A stretch of DNA of 35,056 nucleotides from Gemmatimonas sp. (GTDB lineage: Bacteria; Gemmatimonadota; Gemmatimonadetes; Gemmatimonadales; Gemmatimonadaceae). The position numbers were made by a program, and so were the translations under genes. Position 1 is the stretch's first letter, and each line of letters opens with the position of its first letter. Positions 1 through 11,450 of this stretch are shown one piece after another. The notes beneath the pieces were generated by a model. That model did not search any database, was not told the origin of the DNA, and saw nothing but the letters and a program-made list of their open reading frames with translations. The stretch lies in contig JAJKIV010000059.1 of assembly GCA_021154285.1 (NCBI GenBank), positions 1 to 35,056 of the forward strand, in the 5' to 3' direction.

Positions 1-344
1 CCCACGGCTGCGAGGGTTTGGGCGCCACCGAGCAGCGACGCGAGAACCAGCGCTGCGGCCGCACTGATGCCTACGACGATCCGCGCCGCTTCGATGGAGA
101 GCCTTCCCGCAGGCAGTGGGCGCTCCGGATGGGCGACGCGATCGATCTCGTAATCGCGCACGTCGTTGTCGGCGTTCGCGAATGCGGTCAGCAGGATCGC
201 CACGCCGGCCATCACGATCGTCTCCGGCTCATTCGGACGCCCCGTTGCCCACCATGCGCCGAGCACGACGCCGGCAACCGAGAGCAGCGCGTTCTCCCAA
301 CGCACCAGCGTGAGAATCGATGCGACGGTATTACCGAACTGCAT
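1..344 (-). CDS. UbiA-family prenyltransferase (partial, runs off left edge)
   Basis: Own translation of minus strand from ATG at 344: MQFGNTVASILTLVRWENALLSVAGVVLGAWW...FANADNDVRDYEIDRVAHPERPLPAG; matches the UbiA NDxxDxxxD-type motif. Not in ORF track because it has no stop in the window. Overlaps the bshA end by 14 bp. Confidence 0.85.
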   Translation of the reverse strand, partial: MQFGNTVASILTLVRWENALLSVAGVVLGAWWATGRPNEPETIVMAGVAILLTAFANADNDVRDYEIDRVAHPERPLPAGRLSIEAARIVVGISAAAALVLASLLGGAQTLAAV

Positions 345-1458
345 CCTCGTACAACGCCTCGTATTGCCGCACGATGTCGTCGCGCGAAAACCTCGCTCGC
401 GCGTCCGCTGCGGCATCACGGCTCATGGCCTGCCAGCGCTCACGATCGGACAGGATCTCGACGGACGCCCTGGCCATCGCGTCCACATCACCGATCTCAC
501 AGAGCGCGCCGGTCACGCCTTCCTTCACGACTTCGACAAGCCCACCCGCTTTACTGCCCACCACGGGTGTGCCGGAGGCGAGTGCCTCGAGCGCGCTCAG
601 ACCAAACGATTCGCTCTGTGACGGGAGCAGGAACAGGTCCGCACCCGCGAGCAGCGGCGCCACCACGTCGATCTTCCCGAGAAAGTGCACCGTCCGTTCG
701 ACCCCAAGCATCTGCGCCTCCGCCTCGGCTTCTACACGGTCAGGCCCATCGCCGACCATTACAAGCACCGACGGCACTGCCTCCTGAACCCGAGCGTAGA
801 TCCGCACGATGTCACGGACCCGTTTCACGGGGCGAAAGTTCGACACGTGCATGAGCACGCGCCGTCCGCCGTTCAGCTGCTCGCTCAATAGCTGAGGGTA
901 CTTCGATCGATTGTAGGTGTCGGGATCGATGAAGTTGTAGATGACCTCGACCTGACAGCCCGCGCATCCGAACGCCTTGAACGTCTGCTGTCGCAGGTAC
1001 TGAGAGACGGCAGTGATGCGATCCGATTTCTCGATCGAGAACTTCGTGATCGGATGAAAGGATCGGTCCTGGCCGACGATCGTTATGTCCGTTCCGTGCA
1101 GCGTCGTGATCACCTTCACGTCCGATCCCGCCTCCCGGAGCATCTCGCGCGCGATCCACGCGCTCGTCGCGTGCGGGATCGCGTAATGGACGTGGAGCAG
1201 ATCGAGCTCGTGAGACTTCACGACCTCGTGCATGCGAACGGCCAACGCGAGATCGTACGGCGGGTACTCGAAGAGTGGATAGCGGCCGACGTCCACCTCG
1301 TGGAAGTAGATGCGCGGAAGGAACGACGGGAGGCGGAATGGCTGCTTATACGTGATGAAGTGGACCTCGTGCCCCTTCGCCGCGAGCGCGATACCCAGCT
1401 CGGTGGCGACGGCGCCGGATCCGCCATAGGTCGGATAACAGGTGATGCCGATCTTCAC
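331..1458 (-). CDS. bshA: N-acetyl-alpha-D-glucosaminyl L-malate synthase BshA (GT4 glycosyltransferase)
   Basis: VKIGITCYPTYGGSGAVATELGIALAAKGHEVHFITYKQPFRL...; GTG start at 1458 in a GTGA overlap with the miaA stop; C-terminal GT4 motif SESFGLSALEALASGTPVVGSKAGG. Confidence 0.9.
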   Translation of the reverse strand: MKIGITCYPTYGGSGAVATELGIALAAKGHEVHFITYKQPFRLPSFLPRIYFHEVDVGRYPLFEYPPYDLALAVRMHEVVKSHELDLLHVHYAIPHATSAWIAREMLREAGSDVKVITTLHGTDITIVGQDRSFHPITKFSIEKSDRITAVSQYLRQQTFKAFGCAGCQVEVIYNFIDPDTYNRSKYPQLLSEQLNGGRRVLMHVSNFRPVKRVRDIVRIYARVQEAVPSVLVMVGDGPDRVEAEAEAQMLGVERTVHFLGKIDVVAPLLAGADLFLLPSQSESFGLSALEALASGTPVVGSKAGGLVEVVKEGVTGALCEIGDVDAMARASVEILSDRERWQAMSRDAAADARARFSRDDIVRQYEALYEDAVR

Positions 1459-2393
1459 TCGCTCCTCCCCTTCCCTTCCCACCAGTCTCGGGCGACCCGA
1501 CCGGCGCGCGCGTCAACGGGATCGATGCGCGTGGTCAGCGATTCCTCCAGCTGATGCCGGAACCAGGTTCGCTGCCGCTTCGCGTACTGGCGGGTCTCGA
1601 TGATCACGCGCTCTCGGGCGGCTTCACTCGTCATGCGTCCAACGACCATGTCACGCATCGCGGAGTACCCACTGGACTTCCATGCAGGCGCCGATGCGTC
1701 CACACGCTGCGAGAGCGTTTTTACTTCGTCTGCCCAGCCATCCGCCATCATTGCGTCGAACCGCCGCTCGATGCGCGCAGACAGCTCGGGACCGGGATCG
1801 ACAACAAGATAGCGAGCCTGGACCTCGGGCGCTCGCGCGCGGGTGCGGTGCAAGTCGCTGAGCCGCTGGCCGACGAGCAGGGCCGTTTCCACCGACCGCA
1901 CGAGCTGCGTTCGTCCCAGATGTGAACGTCGAGAATCGAGCTCCCTGCACCACCGACGGAGCTCGTCGGTCGAGAGCGACTGCATCAGGCTTTCCAGCGC
2001 CGCTCGGCGATCAGCATCGATGGGCAGCGCTTCGAACAGTGGCTCCGTGAGTGCACGCAGGTAGAACCCGGTTCCGCCGACAACGACGACTGGTCGTCCC
2101 GCCGCACGGGCCTCGGCCATCCACGAGCGTGCCTCGTCGGCCCACTTGGCGGCGGAGTACCGCTCACCGGGATCGGCGACATCGATGCCTCGGTGCGGGA
2201 CGCGCGACTGGTCGCGCCCGGTCGGCTTCGCCGTGCCCACGTCGAAGCCACGATAGATCTGTCGCGAGTCGGCGCTGAGGATGATCGCGTCATACTGTTC
2301 CGCGAGCTCGATGGCGAGCGCCGACTTGCCCGCGCCGGTCGGCCCACAGATGACACGAACGCTATTTGCGTCCGAAACGTCGATCGAGCTCAT
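1455..2393 (-). CDS. miaA: tRNA dimethylallyltransferase MiaA
   Basis: MSSIDVSDANSVRVICGPTGAGKSALAIELAEQYDAIILSADSRQIYRGFDVGTAKPT; P-loop and DSRQxYRxxDxGTAKP signature. The track ORF is over-extended upstream; ATG at 2393 chosen. Confidence 0.95.
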   Translation of the reverse strand: MSSIDVSDANSVRVICGPTGAGKSALAIELAEQYDAIILSADSRQIYRGFDVGTAKPTGRDQSRVPHRGIDVADPGERYSAAKWADEARSWMAEARAAGRPVVVVGGTGFYLRALTEPLFEALPIDADRRAALESLMQSLSTDELRRWCRELDSRRSHLGRTQLVRSVETALLVGQRLSDLHRTRARAPEVQARYLVVDPGPELSARIERRFDAMMADGWADEVKTLSQRVDASAPAWKSSGYSAMRDMVVGRMTSEAARERVIIETRQYAKRQRTWFRHQLEESLTTRIDPVDARAGRVARDWWEGKGRSE

Positions 2394-4140
2394 CCCAGGT
2401 GATCTGCACGATCGTGGAACGGCCGTGCACGTCGTGCGCGGGCAGCGTGGTATTGGCGAGACCGACGTAGAGCGCCTGCATCTCCGCCGGCGAGAGAAAG
2501 TCGCCGCCCTTGATCGCGGCCTTGCACGCGACCGTCGCCGCGAGTCGCTCGTGGCGCGCCGCGGTGCTCGGCACACGATCGCCCGTGAGAGCGTCGAGCG
2601 TGTCGCGCAGACAACGCAGGGCGTCGAACCGCGGATGCGGCATCGGTACGGCCGAGACGATGATCGAGTTGCCCCCGAACGGCTCGACCTCGAAGCCGAG
2701 CTTCGTGAGCGTGTCGCGGTTCGCCTCGAATGCATCGCCCTCCGCGGGGCCGAGATGAAGCGTGGCGGGAAAGAGGAGCCGCTGCGATGGTGCAGCGCCA
2801 CGCTCCAGCACGTTCATGAACTGCTCGAAGAGAATCCGTTCGTGCGCGGAATGCTGGTCTATCAGCACTACGCCTTCGCCGCGCTCGAACATGAGGTAGG
2901 TCCGCTTGAGCTGCATGAGGGGAGGGACATCGACCGGTGGCGCGTCCCGTGGCGTCGCGCCCTCGGTCATGTCGATGCCAACGTTAGGCGGTCCCGAAAA
3001 GAGCCCATCGGCTGGCGCGACCCGCGACTCGAGCACTTCGACGTCCACCGGGTGAGCTGGCGCGGGCATCGGCGCATAGGTCCACGACCTGGCTCCGCCG
3101 ACAAACGCGGCGCTGCCCGGCTCGCCCAAGGCACGACGCACCGCATGCTCCACCGCTCGCTCGACCGGCCACCGATCACGAAAGCGAACCTCTGCCTTGG
3201 CCGGGTGGACATTCACGTCCACGGAGTCCGTCGGGAGCACGATCTCGAGGAACAGCGACGGCCTAACGCCGGGCGTGATCGTCGACCGGTAGGCACTCTC
3301 GGCCGCACGCACCATTCCCGCATCGCGCACCGGCCGGCCGTTCACGGCGAGGTAGACACGGCGGCTCGCCGTACCCACGTCCGCGGGGCGCTCCACCAGC
3401 CCGCTCACGTGAATCGGTCCGGTGACGTCATCGGCCTCGATGAACCGTTCGGCGAAAGCTCCGCCCCAAATGCCGGCGATCCGGACGCGCATCGATGACG
3501 CCGGCGGCAAGTTGAGCGCGCTCTTTCCGTCGTTCGTGACGCCGAGCCGCAGGTCTCGCCTGCATAACGCGGTGGCGATCAGCGACTCGGCCACGGCGCG
3601 CCACTCCGACCGCGCGCTCCGGAGGAACTTGAGTCGGGCGGGCACGTTGTAGAACAGCTGGCCCACCGTCACCGTCGTGCCCGCGCGCCGCGTCGTAGGC
3701 GAGACATCCGTGACCGACCCACCGGCCACGCGGACGATCGCGCCGCTCCCCGCCTCGGTCGCCGACGCGATCTCCATGCGGGACACCGATGCGATCGCCG
3801 GCAGGGCCTCTCCGCGAAAGCCGAAGCTCGACACGCCCACGAGATCGGCGGCCGTGCGGATCTTCGAGGTGGCGTGCCGCTCGATCGCGAGCAGCAGCTC
3901 ATCGCGATCCATGCCGCAGCCGTCGTCGGCGACACGAATCAACGTGCGCCCGCCTTCCTCGATCGTGACTTCGATCGTGGTCGCACCGGCGTCGAGCGCG
4001 TTCTCGACCAGCTCCTTCACGGCGGACGCAGGTCGCTCGACCACCTCACCGGCGGCAATCTGGTCTGCGACGGCCGACGGCAGAATGGCGATGCGCGAAG
4101 GGCGGCGGACCTCGGTGCCGCTCGCGCTGGCGGTGCTCAT
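2362..4140 (-). CDS. mutL: DNA mismatch repair protein MutL
   Basis: IAILPSAVADQIAAGEVVERPASAVKELVENALDAGATTIEV...FGFRGEALPAIASVS; GHKL ATPase motifs and MutL C-terminal domain. Confidence 0.97.
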   Translation of the reverse strand: MSTASASGTEVRRPSRIAILPSAVADQIAAGEVVERPASAVKELVENALDAGATTIEVTIEEGGRTLIRVADDGCGMDRDELLLAIERHATSKIRTAADLVGVSSFGFRGEALPAIASVSRMEIASATEAGSGAIVRVAGGSVTDVSPTTRRAGTTVTVGQLFYNVPARLKFLRSARSEWRAVAESLIATALCRRDLRLGVTNDGKSALNLPPASSMRVRIAGIWGGAFAERFIEADDVTGPIHVSGLVERPADVGTASRRVYLAVNGRPVRDAGMVRAAESAYRSTITPGVRPSLFLEIVLPTDSVDVNVHPAKAEVRFRDRWPVERAVEHAVRRALGEPGSAAFVGGARSWTYAPMPAPAHPVDVEVLESRVAPADGLFSGPPNVGIDMTEGATPRDAPPVDVPPLMQLKRTYLMFERGEGVVLIDQHSAHERILFEQFMNVLERGAAPSQRLLFPATLHLGPAEGDAFEANRDTLTKLGFEVEPFGGNSIIVSAVPMPHPRFDALRCLRDTLDALTGDRVPSTAARHERLAATVACKAAIKGGDFLSPAEMQALYVGLANTTLPAHDVHGRSTIVQITWDELDRRFGRK

Positions 4141-6533
4141 CGCTCGACGTTCGCCCAGGGTCGCGCGATGGGCTCGAGGTGATCGGTTTCGAGCCAGCCC
4201 TCCCGGTCGTCGCCGAGCCTAACGAGCGACCACACGCCCTCCTCGCGGACCGTGCGCGCTACCTCGCCCGTGAGCACAGGCGCGCCGGGCTCACTCCCCA
4301 ACACGGGTAGCGAACGCAGGCGGTCAGCGTCGACGACCACCGCAAGGCGCCGAGCGTTGAACGCCTCCCGGACGCGCACGCCCGTGACGGCGCTCGCGAC
4401 CGCGACGATGCCGAGCACGTACGCGGCGTAGCGGAATGCGGCCTTGCGACGCCAGATGCCGACCGCGAGCGCCAACCAACCGAGCAGCCACGCACCGCCG
4501 CCGACAGCCGCCGCCGTAGACTCCGTGAGCGGAGGGACGTTCGCGAGCGCGCTGCCCCCGAACCCCGGCGTGAGATCGAGCCGCGACCTAACGTCTCCGG
4601 ACAGGGGATCGAGTCGAAGGGCACGCTGCCAGCCAATCGCCGCCGCGGCGGTATCCCGAGCGGCCCACGCGGCCGTGCCGAAGTTGGCCCACGCATCCGG
4701 CGACGTTGGGTCGGCTCGTGCGGCGTCCGCGAAGAATCGTTCAGCTCTCGCGAAGCGGCGCGCCTCATACTCACGCGTCCCATGGTCGAACGACTCACGC
4801 GCCGTGGGTTCCGACTGCGCGACGCCGAGCGACAAGCCGAGAAGCGCCACCGGCGCGAACGAGCGCGACGAACGGGCAATGATACGCGGCCTCGCTTCCT
4901 CGTCGACGCGACGCAGCACTTCGATGGCGCGTTTGGCTCCGTCCTCCATACTGGTCACGGAGCCCGAGTACACGGCGGAATCGAGCTCGCCGAGCAGCTC
5001 GTCCGCCGCGCGGGCGGATTCGGCGGTGACGCCATTGTGCCGAAGCGCGCGCACGAGCGCGCGGCGGTCTGCAAGCTCCGCGGCGGCGACACCGATGCGC
5101 TCGGCCAGCGCTGCAGCGTACGTACGTCGCAACAGGCTCGCGTCGCCCGGCATGGCCCGCTCATGATGCCGCCCAAGCTTCCGCAATCGCGCCGCAGCGG
5201 TCGGCACGCGGCGAACGCGAGGGCGACGCACGGCAAGCGCCAGGGCCGCGGGAATCGGCGCGACGAGCATCGCGACCCAGAAACCGCGCGTTGCGGAGAG
5301 CGGCGCCTGCGGCTCGGCGAGCATGACGCGACGCAACGGCAGCACCGGTCGCGCGGAGTCGGCTGCCTCCACGGCGACCAGCGTTCCTGGCGCCACCGAA
5401 ACGCGCTGCGGCGTCGTCACCGCCAGCTCGTAGCGCTCGGTGTACGGATTGAAGAACGGATACCGGATCTGCGGAACCTCGACCTCACCACTGCGTGCCG
5501 GTGTGATGACCCAGTCGAACTCCTTCGCGCCACGCACGACCGTCGCGCTCGAGTCGAGCTGGACGCGTTCCTCGGCCGGCACGAGCTGTCCCCAGGGGAC
5601 ACGCACTTCGGGTCTCGGGAAGAAGCTGACGTTCCCATCCCCCGTCACGCGCACCGTGAGAACGAGAGGATCCCCGACCTTCGCCGTGCCGCTGTCGACG
5701 TGCGCCTCGAGTGAAAGTCGCCCGACGGCTCCGGTGAAATCGGCCGGACGTCCCGCGGCTGGCGGGTCGACGACGACGAGCGGCACCGTTTCGGATTTGA
5801 GCTGGTGGCTTTCTTCGCGGCTGAAGAAGCTCGCGCTGAGCGGCAGCGAATAGTTGAGCCGCGCCGCGGGAATTTCGTAGCGTCCGGCCGTGAGCGGAAA
5901 AAGTGCCCGCTGGAACACGTGCACTTCGTAGTGCCGGCCATCGATCACGCGCTTCGACACGAACGACCTCGGCGCCGAGAGATCGTAGGCCAGCATCGAC
6001 CGCAGCTCGGGCGGAATGAACTCCGGGTTTCGGCGCAGTCGATATCGGACGTCGTCGTTCAGAAACACGCCGACCTGGTACGTCGCCTGTTCGCCGACGT
6101 ACACCGTGTCCGGTGTGACGAGCGCATGGAAGTTGACACCCGCTTCCGGATCGAGCCGGGATCGTGACACGACCGCCGGCACCTGAACCGGCGGCGCGTT
6201 GATGATCGTTAGGCGCACGGGGGCGGAGCGCCCAATCATCGGTCCCACATTCGCCTCGATCGGGGGCAGCACTACGACACCGGGCCGCTCGGCGATCACG
6301 AGATACCGGTGCTCGACGCTCGCCTGCGAGATCGATCCTCCGTCGACCCGCGTGGATTCCTCGACCCGGAATCCATTCAGCGGCGCGAATCGCGGTGGGT
6401 GAATCGTGGGGGCCACAGGACCGCGCACGACGGCTCGCACCGTCACGCTGGCGGGCTGCCGGACGGTAATGGTGTCCGGTGCTGCCACCGTGACGATGAT
6501 CTGGAGTGCAATGCCCGCGATCGACGCGATCAC
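4137..6533 (-). CDS. BatD-family protein with C-terminal TPR and SH3-like domain (BatD-BatE-like fusion)
   Basis: N-terminal MIASIAGIALQIIVTVAAPDTITVRQPASVTVRAVV...FRVEESTRVDGGSISQ resembles BatD; C-term TPR (ARAERFFADAARADPTSPDAWANFGTAAWAARDTAAAAIGWQRALRLDP), TM segments and SH3-like tail (VREEGVWSLVRLGDDREGWLETDHLEPI). Confidence 0.8.
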   Translation of the reverse strand: MIASIAGIALQIIVTVAAPDTITVRQPASVTVRAVVRGPVAPTIHPPRFAPLNGFRVEESTRVDGGSISQASVEHRYLVIAERPGVVVLPPIEANVGPMIGRSAPVRLTIINAPPVQVPAVVSRSRLDPEAGVNFHALVTPDTVYVGEQATYQVGVFLNDDVRYRLRRNPEFIPPELRSMLAYDLSAPRSFVSKRVIDGRHYEVHVFQRALFPLTAGRYEIPAARLNYSLPLSASFFSREESHQLKSETVPLVVVDPPAAGRPADFTGAVGRLSLEAHVDSGTAKVGDPLVLTVRVTGDGNVSFFPRPEVRVPWGQLVPAEERVQLDSSATVVRGAKEFDWVITPARSGEVEVPQIRYPFFNPYTERYELAVTTPQRVSVAPGTLVAVEAADSARPVLPLRRVMLAEPQAPLSATRGFWVAMLVAPIPAALALAVRRPRVRRVPTAAARLRKLGRHHERAMPGDASLLRRTYAAALAERIGVAAAELADRRALVRALRHNGVTAESARAADELLGELDSAVYSGSVTSMEDGAKRAIEVLRRVDEEARPRIIARSSRSFAPVALLGLSLGVAQSEPTARESFDHGTREYEARRFARAERFFADAARADPTSPDAWANFGTAAWAARDTAAAAIGWQRALRLDPLSGDVRSRLDLTPGFGGSALANVPPLTESTAAAVGGGAWLLGWLALAVGIWRRKAAFRYAAYVLGIVAVASAVTGVRVREAFNARRLAVVVDADRLRSLPVLGSEPGAPVLTGEVARTVREEGVWSLVRLGDDREGWLETDHLEPIARPWANVER

Positions 6534-8239
6534 CAGTCTTTACCGCCCGGTGGTGGTTGCGGACGATTCTGTTGCTGCTTCCGCGCCTGAACGTTCCGTT
6601 CCTCGCGTTCGGCGCTGTTCAGGAGTTGCTCTGCCTGTTGGTTGCCCAGGCCGCCGCTCGGCTTGTCGGACTGCGGTTGACGTGGGGGACCCGGTTGGTT
6701 CTGGCTGCCGCCTCCGCCGCCACCTCCTCCGCCGCCCCCACCGCCGCCTCCACTCTGCTGCTGCTTCTTCCGGAGGGCGAGCTCGTAGTTCCATTTCGCG
6801 TCGCCATCGCTGGACCGCATGAGCAGCGCACGCTTGTAGACCTCGAGCGCCGCGTCGAGCGATGGCGTCGCCGAATCACCCTTCACAGCCAGGCCGCGTT
6901 TGAGGTGCGCCAGGCCGAGGTTGAACATCGAGCGGAACTTCACCTCGGGATCGGCGGCCTTCGCGGCCCGCTCGAGCACCTCAATAGCCGATGCGAGTGA
7001 ATCCGCCGCGAGGAGCGACGTGCCGAGATTGTAGAGAACCTCGGGTCGCTTGTCACCGCGCTCGAGCGCACGACGGTAGAGTGCCGCGGCGCGCATGTAG
7101 CGCTTCGCGGCGTACTCGCGAGCGGCGTCGCGGACATCATCCGCGCGAGCCGCTCGGACCGGCACGAACGAGAGTGCGCCGGCGAGCAAGACGCTTGCGG
7201 CTGTCGCTGCGGCTGCCGCGGAGCGTCGCCGCCGTCCGCGACGCTCTCCGAGTCCCGTGTCGAGCAGCAACAAGAGCACGGCTGGAATCAGGAAGAGTTG
7301 AAAGCGTGGTGTTTGGGTACGGCCCGCCTCGACCGCCCGTTGGACGCCACGCAGCTGCACGAGTGCGCGCCTCACCTTCGCCGCCTTGTCGCTTTCGCCG
7401 GCGTCGATGAAGGTGCCGTTCGCGGCGGCAGCGGCGGCACGCAGCATTTCCGGATGATACTTCGTGATCACGACGTTGTTTTCGGCGTCGCGCTTTTCGA
7501 CGATCGCGTTGCCTTCGCGAATAGGAATGGTACTGCCCGCCACCGTGCCGAAGCCGACCGTCACGATGCTGATTCCTGCCTCGCCGGCCGCCTTGGCTGC
7601 TTCTATGTCGTCCTCAGGCGCTTCGAATGCTTCGCCATCGCTGAAGATCACGATGGCGCGGTCGCTCCCACCCTTCGTCGCGACGAGCAGGTCGGTGCCC
7701 TGGCGGATGGCACGCGCGAGCGAGCTGCCGGCCTGGCCCACGACCGACGGGTCGAGGTTGTCGAGGAAGAGGTCGAGCGCGGCGTCGTCGACGGTGAGTG
7801 GCGTGAGGATGTAGCTACGCCCGGCGAACGCCAGCAGGGCGAAGCGATCGCTGGGTGACGCCGCACGCAGGCGACGGATCTCCTGCTTCACTTTCTCGAG
7901 GCGGTTCGGGCGCTCGTCGGTGGCCATCATCGACAGCGACGCATCGACCGCCAGCACGATGTCTACGCCTTCACCTCGGACGACAGTACGCTCGATGCCC
8001 CACCGGGGACCGGCGATCGCGATTCCGGCGAGGGCACCCGCGACGGCAAGCCGGGTTGCGCGCCAGCCGGGCGGAACGGCGGCGTTAGGCGGCACGAGCC
8101 GGCTGATCATTGCGGGCGTGCCCAAACGAGCGAGCCTCGCGCGACGCCGCCGGTAGCCGCCGATAATGAGCGCGACGATCGCGATCGGAAGCAGGACCGC
8201 GAGCGCGAGCAGCAGCGGGTGATCGAGTGCCGGCTTCAC
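6530..8239 (-). CDS. vWA-domain BatA/BatB-like protein with TPR and Gly/Gln-rich BatC-like tail
   Basis: vWA MIDAS DASLSMMA, IVIFSDGEAFE; TPR YMRAAALYRRALERGDKRPEVLYNLGTSLL; 15-Gly run; NSAEREERNVQARKQQQ tail. GTG start in GTGA overlap. Confidence 0.85.
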   Translation of the reverse strand: MKPALDHPLLLALAVLLPIAIVALIIGGYRRRRARLARLGTPAMISRLVPPNAAVPPGWRATRLAVAGALAGIAIAGPRWGIERTVVRGEGVDIVLAVDASLSMMATDERPNRLEKVKQEIRRLRAASPSDRFALLAFAGRSYILTPLTVDDAALDLFLDNLDPSVVGQAGSSLARAIRQGTDLLVATKGGSDRAIVIFSDGEAFEAPEDDIEAAKAAGEAGISIVTVGFGTVAGSTIPIREGNAIVEKRDAENNVVITKYHPEMLRAAAAAANGTFIDAGESDKAAKVRRALVQLRGVQRAVEAGRTQTPRFQLFLIPAVLLLLLDTGLGERRGRRRRSAAAAATAASVLLAGALSFVPVRAARADDVRDAAREYAAKRYMRAAALYRRALERGDKRPEVLYNLGTSLLAADSLASAIEVLERAAKAADPEVKFRSMFNLGLAHLKRGLAVKGDSATPSLDAALEVYKRALLMRSSDGDAKWNYELALRKKQQQSGGGGGGGGGGGGGGGSQNQPGPPRQPQSDKPSGGLGNQQAEQLLNSAEREERNVQARKQQQNRPQPPPGGKDW

Positions 8240-9210
8240 GCGGCGCGCTCCTTCGGGACCATCTCCGCCGCACGCTTCGCCTCTTCCGTCGCCTGGACCT
8301 CCGCGGCATGCACTGCGGCGACGATCCCTCGCGCTTCGGTGCCGAGCTCGCGCGCCCGTTCAGCCGTTGTCGCGCGACGCGCAAACTTCACGAGGTCGGC
8401 ATCCGCGAGCACCAGCGCGAGGCGGTTCACCGGCACGAGGCGGTTGTCCCGCACGGTGATGAGCAGCTCGTTGGTCGTGAGGGACGGATGCGCGTCAGGG
8501 ATGCTGCGCGAGAGATATGTCCTGAGGATCTCCACCATCAGCGCCACGTAGCGACCGCGTTCGCCAGCCTCCACGAGCCCGAGGCGCTCTACGCGCTCGA
8601 ACTCGCCCTCCGCATCAGCAAACGGGTCGTCCACCTCACCCTGCTGGCGCTTTCGGCGGCGGCGCCACCACCACCAGAAGAGGCCAATGAGTCCGATCGC
8701 CGCGAGCGCAGCGAGCAGCCAGTACCACCACGGTCGTCCAAACTCGAACAGCGCGCGTTGCGGCTTCGGAATCCGTTGGGCGGTATCGGCCGGCAGCACG
8801 CTCTTCACGTGGACCGTGAGCGCGCTGAGCGGAACACGCCGCTCGCGGTTATCGAGCTTCACGACGACGTCGCCGAATCGCAGCGGCAGGTTGCCGGTGT
8901 CCCATGCCGCGATGCGCCACGTTGCCGTGACGTCGAACGCCGTGGTGTCGGATCCCTGGCGCTCCTGTCGGGGATCGAGCGCCTCGACGGCGGCGCCCGA
9001 ATCGGGGCCCGCCGGAAACGTGATGGACGCGCCGCGCGGCGCGTGGACGCGCACCGTTAGGCGGAAGGGGTCACCGACCGTTACCGTTTCCGGCTCGATT
9101 GAATACCCCATCTGCACCTGTGCCGCCACCTGCGCTGGCTGTGCTGGCGTTGGCTGCGTGGGGCCCTGTTGCAGCGCCAGCAGGAGCGGGACGACACAGA
9201 ACAGCATCAT
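8236..9210 (-). CDS. BatD-like/DUF4381-like membrane protein
   Basis: Signal-like N-term, Ig-like region, single TM (WWYWLLAALAAIGLIGLFWWWW) followed by basic cytoplasmic tail; position between DUF58 and vWA genes. Confidence 0.7.
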   Translation of the reverse strand: MMLFCVVPLLLALQQGPTQPTPAQPAQVAAQVQMGYSIEPETVTVGDPFRLTVRVHAPRGASITFPAGPDSGAAVEALDPRQERQGSDTTAFDVTATWRIAAWDTGNLPLRFGDVVVKLDNRERRVPLSALTVHVKSVLPADTAQRIPKPQRALFEFGRPWWYWLLAALAAIGLIGLFWWWWRRRRKRQQGEVDDPFADAEGEFERVERLGLVEAGERGRYVALMVEILRTYLSRSIPDAHPSLTTNELLITVRDNRLVPVNRLALVLADADLVKFARRATTAERARELGTEARGIVAAVHAAEVQATEEAKRAAEMVPKERAA

Positions 9211-10312
9211 CGACGTCGCGTCCGGGTTTCGCGCGACCGGAAGAATCGCATGAGCGGTTCGACGTATCCGCCGTCGGTACGCATGACAATTTCGTCGATC
9301 GCGAGGCGGCGGAGGAGACGACGCCGGCTCTCGCGGTGTTCGTTCACCATGCGCGCATAGCCTTCGCGAACCCGTCCATCACTCGTGTCCACGTCGATCG
9401 TCGCGCCCGTCTCCGGGTCGACGAGTCGGGCGAGCCCGATGTCGGGCAGGGACTCTTCGCTCGGATCCTCAATGGTCACCGCGACGAGATCGTGCCGTTG
9501 TGCGGCGAGCTTGAGCGGACGCTCGAGCTGCTCGCTGAAGAAGTCGGAGACGAGAAAGACGATCGCCTTCTGTCGCAACATTCCGCGCAGATACTCGAGC
9601 GCGCCGGCGATGTCGGTCCCGCGTCCCTGCGGCTCGTGCACCAGGAGATCGCGGATGACACGCAGCACGTGACGACGCCCCTTGGCGGGCGGCACGACGT
9701 GCTCGACACGGTCGGTGAAGAGCATGATGCCGACGCGGTCGTTGTTCCGAACGGCGGACATCGCCAGCACCGCACCGAGCTCGGTAGCGAGCTCGCTCTT
9801 GAAGCGCCTAACGGTACCGAACCGCTCTGACCCCGAGAGATCCACCGCCAGCATGACGGTGAGCTCGCGCTCCTCGATGTAGCGCTTGACGAACGGCCGC
9901 CGCATTCGCGCCGTCACGTTCCAGTCGATGGACCGGACTTCGTCGCCGGGGAGATACTCGCGCACCTCGGCGAACTCCATCCCTTGCCCCTTGAACACGG
10001 AGCGGTATTCGCCGCTGAAGAGCGAGTTGACGAGTCCCCGGGTACGGAGCTCGATCAGCTTCACCTGGCGGAGGATCTCGGGCGGGACGCCGATCGTGAC
10101 GCGTTGGCGGGCTGCGTCGGGATCGACCTTGGACCGGGAACCGGCAATTGGGAAGCGGGAACCGATTGCGTTGGGCGGCGTCGGCGGCGTGCGAAGGGCA
10201 TGACGTGCGCGCGCCGGAGTCTCGAACGCAACCTGCGAAGTCCGGTTCGCGGTTCCCTGTTCCCCGTTCCCGTTGTTCCCCGAATCCCGATTCCCGATTC
10301 CCGATTCCCGGC

Positions 10313-10316
<4 letters not shown>
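9207..10316 (-). CDS. DUF58 domain-containing protein
   Basis: LVNSLFSGEYRSVFKGQGMEFAEVREYLPGDEVRSIDWNVTARMRRPFVKRYIEERELTVMLAVDLSGS is the DUF58 signature. N-terminal ~60 aa are repeat-encoded. Confidence 0.92.
10131..10312. repeat. GGGAATC/GGGAACC heptanucleotide repeat with inverted outer copy, inside DUF58 5' end
   Basis: 10250-10312 reads (minus) CGGGAATCGGGAATCGGGAATCGGGATTCGGGGAAC...GGGAACGGGGAACAGGGAACC; 10131-10165 carries the opposite orientation. Confidence 0.8.
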
Positions 10317-11287
<971 letters not shown>

Positions 11288-11450
11288 CGTTCGCTCCGAG
11301 GGTAATGGGCTCGATCCAGCGCCCGTCGCTGCTCGAGCTCGCCTGTTCAAGTTCGGGACCCGACCGAGTGTACCGCCAGTCGTCTCTCAGTCCGGTCTGC
11401 AGAGTATACACGAAACCAGCGATTCGGCTCCGCCGGTCACGTCACCAGCG

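Noticed and set aside
18-854. 278-aa + strand ORF at left edge
   Set aside because: Overlaps UbiA-like and bshA on the opposite strand; low-complexity Arg/Pro/Ser composition.
2281-3498. 405-aa + strand ORF antisense to mutL
   Set aside because: Compositionally biased antisense frame; mutL on the other strand has unmistakable family motifs over the same DNA.
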